DNA of 64,000 nucleotides. Source: Mesorhizobium_G sp050247155 (GTDB taxonomy: Bacteria; Pseudomonadota; Alphaproteobacteria; Rhizobiales; Rhizobiaceae). The notes under the pieces were generated by a model. It made no database searches, had not been told where the DNA came from, and saw only the letters and a list, made by a program, of their open reading frames with translations. The DNA is taken from assembly GCA_050247155.1 (NCBI GenBank), contig JBFWUS010000024.1, positions 3,855 through 67,854 of the forward strand, given 5' to 3'. Below, piece after piece: positions 45,077 through 53,209 of this stretch; positions within the stretch are counted from its first letter, which is position 1, and each line of letters opens with the position of its first letter. The position numbers and the translations under genes are program-made.

Positions 45077-45369
45077 CCCTGTCGGGACGCCTCGCGCATG
45101 CGACGCCGAAACTCACCAGTGGTCATTTGATATTCTCGTCCATCGACTGCTTTGCATTCTTCGAACGAATGCAGCAAATGATCGTCATCGTTTGCCGCCT
45201 CCGGCCGAAGCGCGACGAGTCCAATCTTCTCCGGAATGAAGAACTCACTGTCGAAAAGATAATTGCTGAATTCTTGGACTTGCAGTTCTCCGAGCACGCA
45301 GAAATCGCCCCGGTATTTATAGTTGGAAGCGTCTCTATATAGGTAGGTTATTTGTGTTAGGCGGGTCAT
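45064..45369 (-). CDS. hypothetical protein at head of nuclease islet
   Basis: 101 residues from ATG 45369 (MTRLTQITYLYRDASNYKYRGDFCVLGELQ). Landmarks: FSNYLFDSEFFIPEKIGLVALRPEA, then DDDHLLHSFEECKAVDGREYQMTTGEFRRRMREASRQGW. No family recognised, but similar small proteins are found in restriction-type islets. Its end overlaps the HNH start by 13 bp, so all three genes look like one operon. Confidence 0.6.
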   Translation of the reverse strand: MTRLTQITYLYRDASNYKYRGDFCVLGELQVQEFSNYLFDSEFFIPEKIGLVALRPEAANDDDHLLHSFEECKAVDGREYQMTTGEFRRRMREASRQGWLA

Positions 45370-45447
45370 TGCAAAACCGGTCTGCGTCGATGCCGGCGTG
45401 TAGCCGGATTGGGCCGTTCGCAGAATCAACGTTAGAGCGGCGTTCAC

Positions 45448-45685
45448 GAATTGTCGAGATTTCTCGACCGCAATGATGGAGGCAAATTAAACGTGGCCGA
45501 TTGAGCGGAACGAAGCTACGCGGCTGCTTGCTTCAACATGCTCTGCCAGAACTTCTTTTCGAGGTCGATGATCGCGTGTTCGTGTTACGGGCCATGGTAG
45601 CCTCCTGCGTAGCGTCGTCGGCTAAATGCGGCTCACGACGAAAGCATTCCGACAAAAGCCGGCAACAGGCTTGGTGAAGCGTAGG
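45448..45685. other. gap with a gene remnant only
   Basis: Apart from the possible remnant at 45516-45595 I see no gene in this stretch. Confidence 0.5.
45516..45595 (-). pseudogene. possible remnant of a DUF4440/SnoaL-like gene
   Basis: Starting from ATG at 45595 the text reads MARN, then one frame over, HEHAIIDLEKKFWQSMLKQAAA and a stop at 45516. That resembles the start of SnoaL-like/DUF4440 proteins, broken by a frameshift and truncated. Short and uncertain. Confidence 0.3.
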
Positions 45686-46012
45686 TCAGGCCTCAATTGT
45701 CGCACCCGAAGGCACCGCGGCGATGATACTGTCGAGCAGGCCGGGAAAGCGTGAGTCCAGATCGGCGCGGCGCAAGGTAATCAGCCGGTTGGTGCCCTGC
45801 ACCTCGGTGCGGGTGACGCCGGCCTCGCGCAGCTTCGCCAGATGGTAACTGATGTTGGTTTTCGAGCCGAGGTCCATGAACTGCTCGCAATTGGTCCGCA
45901 TCTGATCATTCTCGGCCAAGTGCCGGATGATGGCCAGCCGTGTCGCATCGCCGAGCACGGCAAGCACGCCGGCCAGTGTGATCTGGTCAAGGGTCGGGTG
46001 GGGCAGGCTCAT
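45686..46012 (-). CDS. ArsR-family winged-helix regulator
   Basis: 108 residues. LDQITLAGVLAVLGDATRLAIIRHLAENDQ, SKTNISYHLAKLREAGVTRTEVQGTNRLITLRRADL give the winged HTH and recognition helix of the ArsR/HTH_20 class. No metal Cys pair (CXC or CXXC) is present, so it may sense a small molecule. GGGAG precedes ATG 46012. Divergent from an MFS gene it probably controls, with an inverted repeat between. Confidence 0.85.
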   Translation of the reverse strand: MSLPHPTLDQITLAGVLAVLGDATRLAIIRHLAENDQMRTNCEQFMDLGSKTNISYHLAKLREAGVTRTEVQGTNRLITLRRADLDSRFPGLLDSIIAAVPSGATIEA

Positions 46013-46120
46013 CGAATCTCCCTTATCCTTCGAGGCTCGCACATCAGGATGAGGATCGAACGTACTGACAGAAGGTGGCAGCAATTTCGTTGAGCCTCAT
46101 TGACATATTGCGAAAAGGAG

Positions 46121-46145
46121 TTCAATAGTTCAATAACTTTTGAAC
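46121..46145. promoter_or_regulatory. candidate ArsR operator between divergent genes
   Basis: GTTCAA-TAACTT-TTGAAC (46128-46145) is a perfect 6-bp inverted repeat. Its left side sits in a TTCAATA direct repeat (46121 and 46130). It lies 17 bp before the MFS ATG. Confidence 0.5.
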
Positions 46146-46161
46146 AATTGGGATATGACCC

Positions 46162-47340
46162 ATGGACAGGCGGCTTATCTGGCTCGGCGCCGGCGCCTTC
46201 ATCACCAGCACGGTGGCTTTCGTGTTTTCCAGCCTGCTGCACGCGATTGCTGACGACACGGGCGTCAGCATTACCAGCGCCGGCCATCTGATCACCGCCT
46301 ATTCGTTATCTTATGCGATCGCTGCGCCGCTGCTTTCGGCGCTGACCGGCACGCTCGACCGGCGCAGCGTGATGGTCGGTTCGATGGCGGTGTTCGTCGG
46401 CGGCACCGTGATTGCCGCCACCAGCACCGGCTTCGGCTCGCTGCTGGCCGCGCAAGTAGTCATGGGCGCAGCGGCGGCGCTGTTTGCAGCTACGGGGCAG
46501 GCGACGGCGGTGGGCCTTGTTGCGCCGGAGTTTCGCGCAAGGGCGGTCTCGGTGGTTCTGGCGGGCACGACATTGGCTGTCGCGCTGGGCGCGCCGGTCG
46601 GCTCTTTGATCGCTACGTTCTGGGGTTGGCATGGCACGTTCATCGCGCTTGGGACTCTTGGCGCGCTCTGTGCCGTCATCCTGTGGTGGAAGCTGCCGGG
46701 CGATTTGCGCGGCACGGCGCTGCCGCTGGCCGAGCGCCTGAGCGTGATCGCGCATCCGGGTGTGGCAAACGCGCTGGGCGTGACGTTTTTCTACATCGTC
46801 GGCGGTTTCACCGTGATTTCCTACCTCGCGCCGCTGGCGCTGGAGGGCGCGGGGCTGTCGCCGGCCGCGCTTCCCGGCATGCTGCTGGCCTACGGTTTCG
46901 GCGCGGTGGTTGGCAATCTGTCGGCGGGCCAACTGGCCGACCGCATCGGCGCGACGCGGGTGGTGATTTTTGCGATTGCCGTGTCGACGATGCTGAGCTT
47001 GGGGATGGCGGTGGCGCTGAAGGTCTTGCCGATGCATCTGGCCGGACCGGTGCTGATAGGGCTGATGGTGCCGTGGGGCATCAGCGGCTGGACGTTCCCT
47101 TCCGCCCAGGCCGACCGCCTGGTGGCGTTGGCGCCGCATCTGGCGCAGCTGACGCTGGCGCTGAATGCCTCAGCGCTCTATTTCGGCATCGGCGTTGGCT
47201 CTTTTGTCGGCGGGCAGGTGCTGGATCACGCGACGCCGGCTGATCTCGGCGTCGCCGGCGCAGTGTTTCCGCTGCTGGCGCTGGGGCTGCTGTATTTGTC
47301 GCGGCAGCGCAGGGGTTTGGCCGCTACGCCGGCGGAGTAG
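46162..47340 (+). CDS. MFS transporter (AraJ/YdhP-like)
   Basis: 392 residues, 12 membrane helices. The DHA1-type layout of AraJ/YdhP/Cmx proteins shows in LITAYSLSYAIAAPLLSALTGTLDRRSVMVGSMAVFVGG (motif A region), FRARAVSVVLAGTTLAVALGAPVGSLIATFWGWHGTF (motif C) and VVGNLSAGQLADRIGA. It should export a drug or sugar-like metabolite. Transcription is probably governed by the divergent ArsR-type gene. Confidence 0.88.
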   Translation: MDRRLIWLGAGAFITSTVAFVFSSLLHAIADDTGVSITSAGHLITAYSLSYAIAAPLLSALTGTLDRRSVMVGSMAVFVGGTVIAATSTGFGSLLAAQVVMGAAAALFAATGQATAVGLVAPEFRARAVSVVLAGTTLAVALGAPVGSLIATFWGWHGTFIALGTLGALCAVILWWKLPGDLRGTALPLAERLSVIAHPGVANALGVTFFYIVGGFTVISYLAPLALEGAGLSPAALPGMLLAYGFGAVVGNLSAGQLADRIGATRVVIFAIAVSTMLSLGMAVALKVLPMHLAGPVLIGLMVPWGISGWTFPSAQADRLVALAPHLAQLTLALNASALYFGIGVGSFVGGQVLDHATPADLGVAGAVFPLLALGLLYLSRQRRGLAATPAE

Positions 47341-47400
47341 TCGCTGCGGCTTGTCGCAGAGGCAGCGTTTTGCGATGGTCGGCGCGGAAGGATTTTCGTC

Positions 47401-48033
47401 ATGTGGCGAAACCTGCTCCGCGCGATCGTTCTGGCTGTCGTTGTAACGGCAGGCGGCAAGGCGTCCGCGTGGTTGCTCTACCCGGACAACGATCAGCCTG
47501 AACGCATCATCGTCGAGATCGAGCGGCCGTTTGGCGAGTTCGTGCCGTTCAGCGCGCTGCCGCCGCCATACAATACCGCGTTGCAGGAACATCAGGGACC
47601 GGACGCGCTATCTTACCGCTGGCGCTACGATCCGCATGATCCGCGCCCGCAAGGCATGGCCTATCTGCGGGTCGACGCGGCAGGCGATGGTGTCGTGATC
47701 TTTGATTTTGCCGTCGAGCGTCTTTTGCCTGGCGAATGTTTCGGCGCGGCTGTCGTTCTGGTCGATCGGAGTGGGCGCGCGCTGTACAGTTTCTACGCCC
47801 GGACCGAGCCGCCGAGTGATAATTCCGACGCTCGCACAGGTCAGCTTGCGCGCCTGAAATTGTCGCGCCAGCCCGACTGGTGGCAGGGCATCGACGGCAT
47901 GACGCTCCTGTTCATGCGTTATTACCCGATCCAGGGACTGGATGATGAGCAGGTGTGGGCTGCGATGCGGAAGGCTGTCCATCGCATCACGAAAGGGCAG
48001 GGCGAGGAGCAGCAGGCGCTCGCCCGCCCTTAG
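47401..48033 (+). CDS. secreted hypothetical protein
   Basis: 210 residues with an N-terminal hydrophobic segment (LLRAIVLAVVVTAGGKASA, signal or anchor). The mature part has PFGEFVPFSALPPPYNTALQEHQGP, GECFGAAVVLVDRSGRALYSFYARTEPP and PDWWQGIDGMTLLFMRYYP. No family recognised. Single Cys, so no internal disulfide. Confidence 0.6.
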   Translation: MWRNLLRAIVLAVVVTAGGKASAWLLYPDNDQPERIIVEIERPFGEFVPFSALPPPYNTALQEHQGPDALSYRWRYDPHDPRPQGMAYLRVDAAGDGVVIFDFAVERLLPGECFGAAVVLVDRSGRALYSFYARTEPPSDNSDARTGQLARLKLSRQPDWWQGIDGMTLLFMRYYPIQGLDDEQVWAAMRKAVHRITKGQGEEQQALARP

Positions 48034-48039
48034 AGCGAT

Positions 48040-48708
48040 TTATGTCAGGTTCTTGCGGCGCTCAAGCTCGGCGTCGGTCGGCGTGTCGAACTCAAACGAG
48101 CCTGTCTTCACCGTGCCATCCGGCACATATTTCAGCACGACGACTTTGTTCGGCGTCACATCCGACGAAACCAGCTTCAAGCCCATCGGAGCTGTGCCCT
48201 CGCCGAACAGGCGCTTGCCCTTGCCCAGCACGACCGGCATGATCATCAAGGTGAACTCGTCGATCAGCCCATTTTGCAACAGCGTCTGAACCAGATCGCT
48301 GGAGCCCTGGATCAAGAGGTTCGGGCCGTCCAATTGCTTCAGCTTCTTCAGCGCCGCCACGACATCAGGCCCGAGCGACTCACTGCCTTTCCAATCGAAT
48401 TTGAAGTCTTGATTGCGGGTCGCAACGTACTTGGTGATTCGGTCGAACAAGGTGCCGATGGGGTCGCCTTCCGGCGCATGAGGCCAATGAGCGGCGAAGA
48501 TGTCGTAGGTCTTGCGGCCGAGCAGCAGGTCAAACGGTTCGGAAAACACTCTGTCGACGACATTGCCGAGTTGCTCGTCGAAATGAGGCGCGACCCAGCC
48601 GCCGAACTTGAAACCGCCGACGGGATCTTCTTCGGGACCGCCGGGCGCCTGCATGACGCCGTCGAGGCTGACGAAAGTGGCGGCGACGATTTTTCTCACG
48701 GGTCTCAC
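48040..48708 (-). CDS. RibD C-terminal (dihydrofolate-reductase-like) protein
   Basis: 222 residues of the YwjB/YyaP-like DHFR-fold group. KIVAATFVSLDGVMQAPGGPEED near the start, DLLLGRKTYDIFAAHWP, and LIQGSSDLVQTLLQNGLIDEFTLMIMPVVLGKGKRLF are the family landmarks. It probably reduces a pterin- or pyrimidine-like substrate with NADPH; folate involvement is unproven. Confidence 0.88.
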   Translation of the reverse strand: MRPVRKIVAATFVSLDGVMQAPGGPEEDPVGGFKFGGWVAPHFDEQLGNVVDRVFSEPFDLLLGRKTYDIFAAHWPHAPEGDPIGTLFDRITKYVATRNQDFKFDWKGSESLGPDVVAALKKLKQLDGPNLLIQGSSDLVQTLLQNGLIDEFTLMIMPVVLGKGKRLFGEGTAPMGLKLVSSDVTPNKVVVLKYVPDGTVKTGSFEFDTPTDAELERRKNLT

Positions 48709-48968
48709 TCCATTGCTCTTGCAGTTTGCCCTTCCAAGGCGGGGATAGTGCTAGGACGGACAGGGACTCACGATCCCGACAGAGGATGCAAATTTTGCGG
48801 TGAGGTGGATGTAGGGGGCGGCAGCGGTGGCCGCAACTAGCGCGCTGAACGTCGCGCAGACTGCCGTAATATGATTGTTTGCATCAGGAATTAATTGAGC
48901 CGAAGCTTCGTTTGTGCCAGTAGGCGCTACCGGCTTTTGCCGGCGTTAAGCGAGGGTTTTGCGTTCGA
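48709..48968. other. promoter region of the ligase fusion gene
   Basis: No gene. Contains the divergent promoters of the RibD-like and AMP-ligase genes; no clear operator seen. Confidence 0.4.
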
Positions 48969-51851
48969 TTGTCGTTCGTTGATGCATTTGCCGCCTATGG
49001 CGAGCGGCCGGCGCTGCTGTTTGCCGGCGCAGCCGCGATTTCCTATGCGGAGCTGAACAGACGGGTGTGCCGCCTGGCGGGCGAACTCGGCCCGGCCAAA
49101 CGGCTGATCGCGCTGGAGGCCGAGAAGAGCGAACAGGCGATCGTTAGCTATCTGGCGGCGCTGAAAGGCGGTCATGCGGTTGCGCTGCTTCCTCCAGGGT
49201 GTGGTCAGGCGCTGGAAGCTTTTGACGCCGATTTCGCGCCCGACATCGTGTTTCGGCGCGCCGACGGCCGCTGGCGCAGGATCGATGCCGCACACGGCTT
49301 GAAGGATGACCTGCATCCCGATCTGGCGGTGCTGCTTGCCACGTCGGGAAGTACGGGCAAAAGCCGTTTCGTGCGGTTGTCGGGCTCGGCGATCGAGGCG
49401 AATGCGGGTTCGATCGGCGCGTATCTCGGGCTGGGGCAGGATGATCGCGCGGCGCTGATCCTGCCGTTCCACTATTCCTATGGTCTGTCGGTGCTGAACT
49501 CGCATCTGGCCAAGGGTGCATCTGTCTATGTGGGCGGAAAGAGTGCGGCCGATGCGGGCTTTGCGCAGGAAATGCGTGAAGCTGGCTGCACCAATATTAG
49601 TGGCGTGCCCTATTCCTACGAGTTGATGGAGAAGACCGGATTTCTGAAGGAGGATCTGCCGGGGCTGCGCTTCATGACCGTTGCCGGCGGACGAATAGGG
49701 CCGGAACTGGCGGAGACGTTCCGGCGGCGGCTGGCGGCCCGCAACCAACAGTTTTTCGTCATGTATGGCCAAACGGAGGCGACGGCTCGTATCGCCTATG
49801 TGCCGCCGGAAAGCCTGGCAGGCAACACCGACAGCATCGGCATCGCGATCCCGGGTGGCAATTTGCGGCTGATCGATGAGGCGGGTGAAGCGGTGGCGCA
49901 GGCGGGAGAAGCCGGTGAACTCGCCTATCGCGGGCCGAATGTGATGATGGGTTATGCCGAATGCCGCGCGGACCTTGCGCGAGGCCATGAGGTCGAGGAG
50001 CTTCGAACCGGCGATATCGCGACCTGCGACGAGCACGGATTTTTCCGCATCGTGGGCCGTGCGAAACGCATATCGAAGATCGCCGGGCTGCGGATCAACC
50101 ACGAGGCGGTCGAAGCGGCGCTCGCGCGCCAAGGGATTGCCGCCACCGTGCTGGGAGATGATGAGCGGTTGCGCGTGGCGTTTACGGCGTCTGACAGCTT
50201 TGCGGATCGACATCCATCGATATCAAAGGGTTCCGCTCTACGTTGCCCCCCTCTGTCCTGCCGGACTGCCCGGCCCGAGCCGCGGGTCTCGGCCCGTCCT
50301 TCGGACTCCCCACAAGGGGGGAGATTAGCCGGCCGCTTTGATTTCGCCAATCACCAACATCGCAAGGCTGGAGCGGAGGCTGGAGCTGCCGATCTCCCCC
50401 CTTGTGGGGAGTCCGAAGGACGGGCCGAGACCTGCGGCTCGGGCCAGCGAGTCCGACAGGACAGAGGGGAGCAACGTAGAGCGCGAGCGAGAACGCATCT
50501 GGCCTCTGCGACTGAGGAGCAATTGGTCCTCCAGGCAACCATGGCCGCGACGGCGCTGAGCGCGCTTCAGATCGACGTGATGCAGGTCGACACGCTGCCC
50601 AGGCTCGCCTCGGGCAAGGTGGATTTTTCGGCATTGCGGGCACGGTTCGATCAACCGGTAGAGGCCAAGCCGAAGGAATCGGATCACGACGTCGCCGGAG
50701 CCTTCCGGCGCGCGTTCTATCCGCGCGCGGTCGGCCCACAGGACAGTTTCGAGACACTGGGCGGCGACTCGCTGGTCTATGTACAGCTTTCTTTGTCGCT
50801 CGAGCGCGCGCTCGGGCATCTGCCGCAAGGCTGGGAAAAAATGCCGGTCTCGGCGCTCGCGAAAGCGCGGCGCGTCGACAGCGCGCGGCGCATGATCGGC
50901 AGCGATCTCGTGCTGCGCGCGGGCGCAATCCTGACCATCGTCATACACCACGCGACGCTCTGGCCGATCCCGGGCGGGGCGGCCACCCTGATGATGCTGG
51001 TCGGCTTCGGGCTGGCGCGTTTCCAGAGCCGCGCGCTGTTTGCCGGCGATTTTTCGAGGCTGCTGTTCGGATTGGCGACAAATCTCGCCGTCTATGCGCC
51101 GATCGTCATCGGCTTCTGCCTGGCGCGTGGTGAGGTGCTGTGGCCGTCGGTCTTTCTGGCAGGGAATCTGGGTTTTGTCGGGCCAGACAAGATGCTGCCC
51201 TATCTCTACTGGTTCGTGGAGGCTTATGCGCAACTGCTGCTGCTGGTGACGGCGCTGTTTGCACTGCCCGCGGTGCGGGCGACGGTAAAGGCAAAGCCTT
51301 TTGCCTGCGCTCTAGGATTCCTCGGCATGACGGCGATGCTGAAAGTCGTAACACCCTATGTCTGGAATATCGGCGGGCCGCAGATATTTACGCTGCCGGA
51401 CGTGCTTTATCTGGCGGTGCTAGGCTGGTGCGCGCACTTCGCCGACGATGGCCGCAAACGCCTCGTCCTTATAGCGGTGTCGGCGATCATGCTGCCGTTC
51501 ATGGCTTATTGGGGCGGCAACTGGACCGGCTCCTGGGTCAAGTTCAGCATGGTGCTCGCGAGCGTCGCGATACTGCTCTACGCGCCGCGCGTTGCTGTGC
51601 CGGCCTGGCTCGCGCGGCTGGTGCTGCCGATCGCCGCGGCGAGCTATCACATCTATCTGTTCCATCGGATTCTGCCGGAGATTTTCCTGCCGCAGCCAGA
51701 TGTGGCGCTGTCACAGCCGGTCGCCGCGACCGTGGCGGTGGTCAGCGGCGTTGCCATCGGGCTGGCCGTGCATGCGCTGCAGGGCAAGGCCGTCGCCTGG
51801 CTGATGGAGCGCCGGGTGGCGTCACAGGCCGCGCTGTCGCCGGCGGAATGA
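48969..51851 (+). CDS. adenylation-carrier protein-acyltransferase fusion, with repeat insertion
   Basis: 960 residues. Residues 1-415: ANL adenylation domain, with LLATSGSTGKSRF (124-134), YGQTEAT (A5) and LRTGDIATCDEHGFFRIVGRAKRISKIAGLRINHEAVEAAL (A7/A8). A10 lysine is in LPRLASGKVDF (about 550). A carrier domain with GGDSL (Ser601) follows, then about ten membrane helices like an acyltransferase-3 domain. Inferred role: activate a carboxylate, load it on the carrier, pass it to the membrane domain to decorate a glycan. Residues about 420-510, between A8 and A10, are repeat-derived. Start is TTG 48969. Neighbour is convergent. Confidence 0.82.
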   Translation: MSFVDAFAAYGERPALLFAGAAAISYAELNRRVCRLAGELGPAKRLIALEAEKSEQAIVSYLAALKGGHAVALLPPGCGQALEAFDADFAPDIVFRRADGRWRRIDAAHGLKDDLHPDLAVLLATSGSTGKSRFVRLSGSAIEANAGSIGAYLGLGQDDRAALILPFHYSYGLSVLNSHLAKGASVYVGGKSAADAGFAQEMREAGCTNISGVPYSYELMEKTGFLKEDLPGLRFMTVAGGRIGPELAETFRRRLAARNQQFFVMYGQTEATARIAYVPPESLAGNTDSIGIAIPGGNLRLIDEAGEAVAQAGEAGELAYRGPNVMMGYAECRADLARGHEVEELRTGDIATCDEHGFFRIVGRAKRISKIAGLRINHEAVEAALARQGIAATVLGDDERLRVAFTASDSFADRHPSISKGSALRCPPLSCRTARPEPRVSARPSDSPQGGRLAGRFDFANHQHRKAGAEAGAADLPPCGESEGRAETCGSGQRVRQDRGEQRRARARTHLASATEEQLVLQATMAATALSALQIDVMQVDTLPRLASGKVDFSALRARFDQPVEAKPKESDHDVAGAFRRAFYPRAVGPQDSFETLGGDSLVYVQLSLSLERALGHLPQGWEKMPVSALAKARRVDSARRMIGSDLVLRAGAILTIVIHHATLWPIPGGAATLMMLVGFGLARFQSRALFAGDFSRLLFGLATNLAVYAPIVIGFCLARGEVLWPSVFLAGNLGFVGPDKMLPYLYWFVEAYAQLLLLVTALFALPAVRATVKAKPFACALGFLGMTAMLKVVTPYVWNIGGPQIFTLPDVLYLAVLGWCAHFADDGRKRLVLIAVSAIMLPFMAYWGGNWTGSWVKFSMVLASVAILLYAPRVAVPAWLARLVLPIAAASYHIYLFHRILPEIFLPQPDVALSQPVAATVAVVSGVAIGLAVHALQGKAVAWLMERRVASQAALSPAE
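50234..50483. repeat. 250-bp inverted repeat inside the ligase gene
   Basis: The outer 13 bp of each arm are exact reverse complements (CGCTCTACGTTGC, GCAACGTAGAGCG), followed by about 100 bp of mostly complementary sequence. Each arm contains GGCCCGTCCTTCGGACTCCCC then ACAAGGGGG. The whole length is translated in the ligase frame without a stop. Confidence 0.88.
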
Positions 51852-52709
51852 CGAGTCGTCTGGCGCGATAGCGTCCGATGAAAACCAGATATCGCCGAAG
51901 ATGGCGGTGGCCGTGTCGTCGGGTTTGCGATCCTCCGTCAGCCACAGCGAGCGTGTGCGACGCGCACTGTTCGGTGTCGGCAGTTTCGAACCGGCACTGG
52001 CGATCGACGCGCCGACGCAAGGGATAAACCAGGACGACATGAAAGGATCGAAGGCGAAGCCGCCGGCGTGGCGCGTCACGACAGCCGCTACGCCGACACG
52101 GTCGATGGGCCGCCAGGGAAAGATCAGACGGCCGCCTTGTTTCAAAATCTTCAGCCAGCCGAGTGGCGGCGCGACGACCCCGGCGTTGACGTAGATAATG
52201 TCCGATGGCGGCAGTTCCGCCGTAACCGCGTCGGCGTGACCGGTCGTGACGTTCATATAGGGTTTCAGATTGGCGACGGCGCGGGCGGCCAGACCGGCGT
52301 CGATCTCAAAGGCAAAGACCTCTCCACGCGGCTCGACCAGCCCGGACAGAATAGCCGTGTAGTAACCCGTCCCCGCGCCGATATGGGTTACGATCTCGCC
52401 GGGTTTCGGCTCGATCTTGCCGATCCAGGCGGCGTGGAGGAATGGTTCGCCATTGTTGCGCTCGTCGTCCAGCGCGACAAGGTTGTTGGAATAGAGATAG
52501 GCCGGGTCCGCACTCGGCGTGACGACACGGCGGCCGTTGATGACGATGGTCCAGGGGCCGGGACCGACGAAATTTTCGCGTGGGATGGAGGCGACGATCT
52601 CAGTCAGGCGCGGGTCGGGCGAGGCGGAGGCGGCGGCGAAAAGCTCGGCATAATGACGGCGAACAGCCTGCACATTCGTGTCAGTTGGTTTTCCGTTCTC
52701 GCTCGCCAT
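51822..52709 (-). CDS. protein-L-isoaspartate methyltransferase-like protein
   Basis: 295 residues, SAM-dependent PCMT-family fold. FVGPGPWTIV, PYLYSNNLVALDDERNNGEPFLHAAWIGKI region, and the SAM motif VTHIGAGTGYYTAILSGLV are seen; the core IIYVNAGVVAPPLGWLKILKQGGRLIFPW follows. True Pcm repairs isoaspartyl residues and is about 210 residues, so the extended C-terminus here suggests a paralogue with another target. The 3' end overlaps the ligase gene by 30 bp, tail to tail. Confidence 0.82.
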   Translation of the reverse strand: MASENGKPTDTNVQAVRRHYAELFAAASASPDPRLTEIVASIPRENFVGPGPWTIVINGRRVVTPSADPAYLYSNNLVALDDERNNGEPFLHAAWIGKIEPKPGEIVTHIGAGTGYYTAILSGLVEPRGEVFAFEIDAGLAARAVANLKPYMNVTTGHADAVTAELPPSDIIYVNAGVVAPPLGWLKILKQGGRLIFPWRPIDRVGVAAVVTRHAGGFAFDPFMSSWFIPCVGASIASAGSKLPTPNSARRTRSLWLTEDRKPDDTATAIFGDIWFSSDAIAPDDSSFRRRQRGL

Positions 52710-52781
52710 GATATGTCTCAGAACGTGGCGTTGATATAGCCATAACTACTATATATTCAGGTCAGGACGCAAGGCCGGGGC

Positions 52782-53123
52782 ATGCAAGGCGGACAAAAGG
52801 CTCAATGGGACTCCGCGATCGTCGACAGCATCGCCGCGACGATGGCCGGCGTGCCGGACGACGAGGCCTCGCAGGAGGCGTTGCTGAAGGCGAGGCTGGC
52901 GCGGGAGATCGGCGCGATCATCAAGGGCCGCAGGCTGACGCAGGTGCGGGCGGCGGCGCTGCTTGACCTGAGGCAGCCGGATGTCTCGGCGATCGTGACC
53001 GGGCGCACGGAAAAGTTTTCCGTCGGGCGACTGCTGCGCTGCCTCGACCGGCTGGACCATCGCGTCCATGTCGACGTGCGGCCCAAGCCGCCGCAGGAGC
53101 GGCGGCTGCCCACCGCGCCCTGA
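52782..53123 (+). CDS. XRE-family HTH protein (antitoxin-like, unpaired)
   Basis: 113 residues. EALLKARLAREIGAIIKGRRLTQVRAAALLDLRQPDVSAIVTGRTEKFSVGRLLRCLDRLDHRVHVDVRP matches the HigA/XRE antitoxin type that pairs with RelE/HigB-like toxins. No RelE/HigB gene lies on either side. TATATT at about 52750 is a good -10. Either orphan antitoxin or regulator. Confidence 0.85.
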   Translation: MQGGQKAQWDSAIVDSIAATMAGVPDDEASQEALLKARLAREIGAIIKGRRLTQVRAAALLDLRQPDVSAIVTGRTEKFSVGRLLRCLDRLDHRVHVDVRPKPPQERRLPTAP

Positions 53124-53209
53124 GAAGCCCGCCCTGATGAATTTCGGCACGAGCTCTGAGGCAACCAGCTTTAACCATATGTTCAGCGGGCGCCGGCAAT
53201 CCTGCGGCG

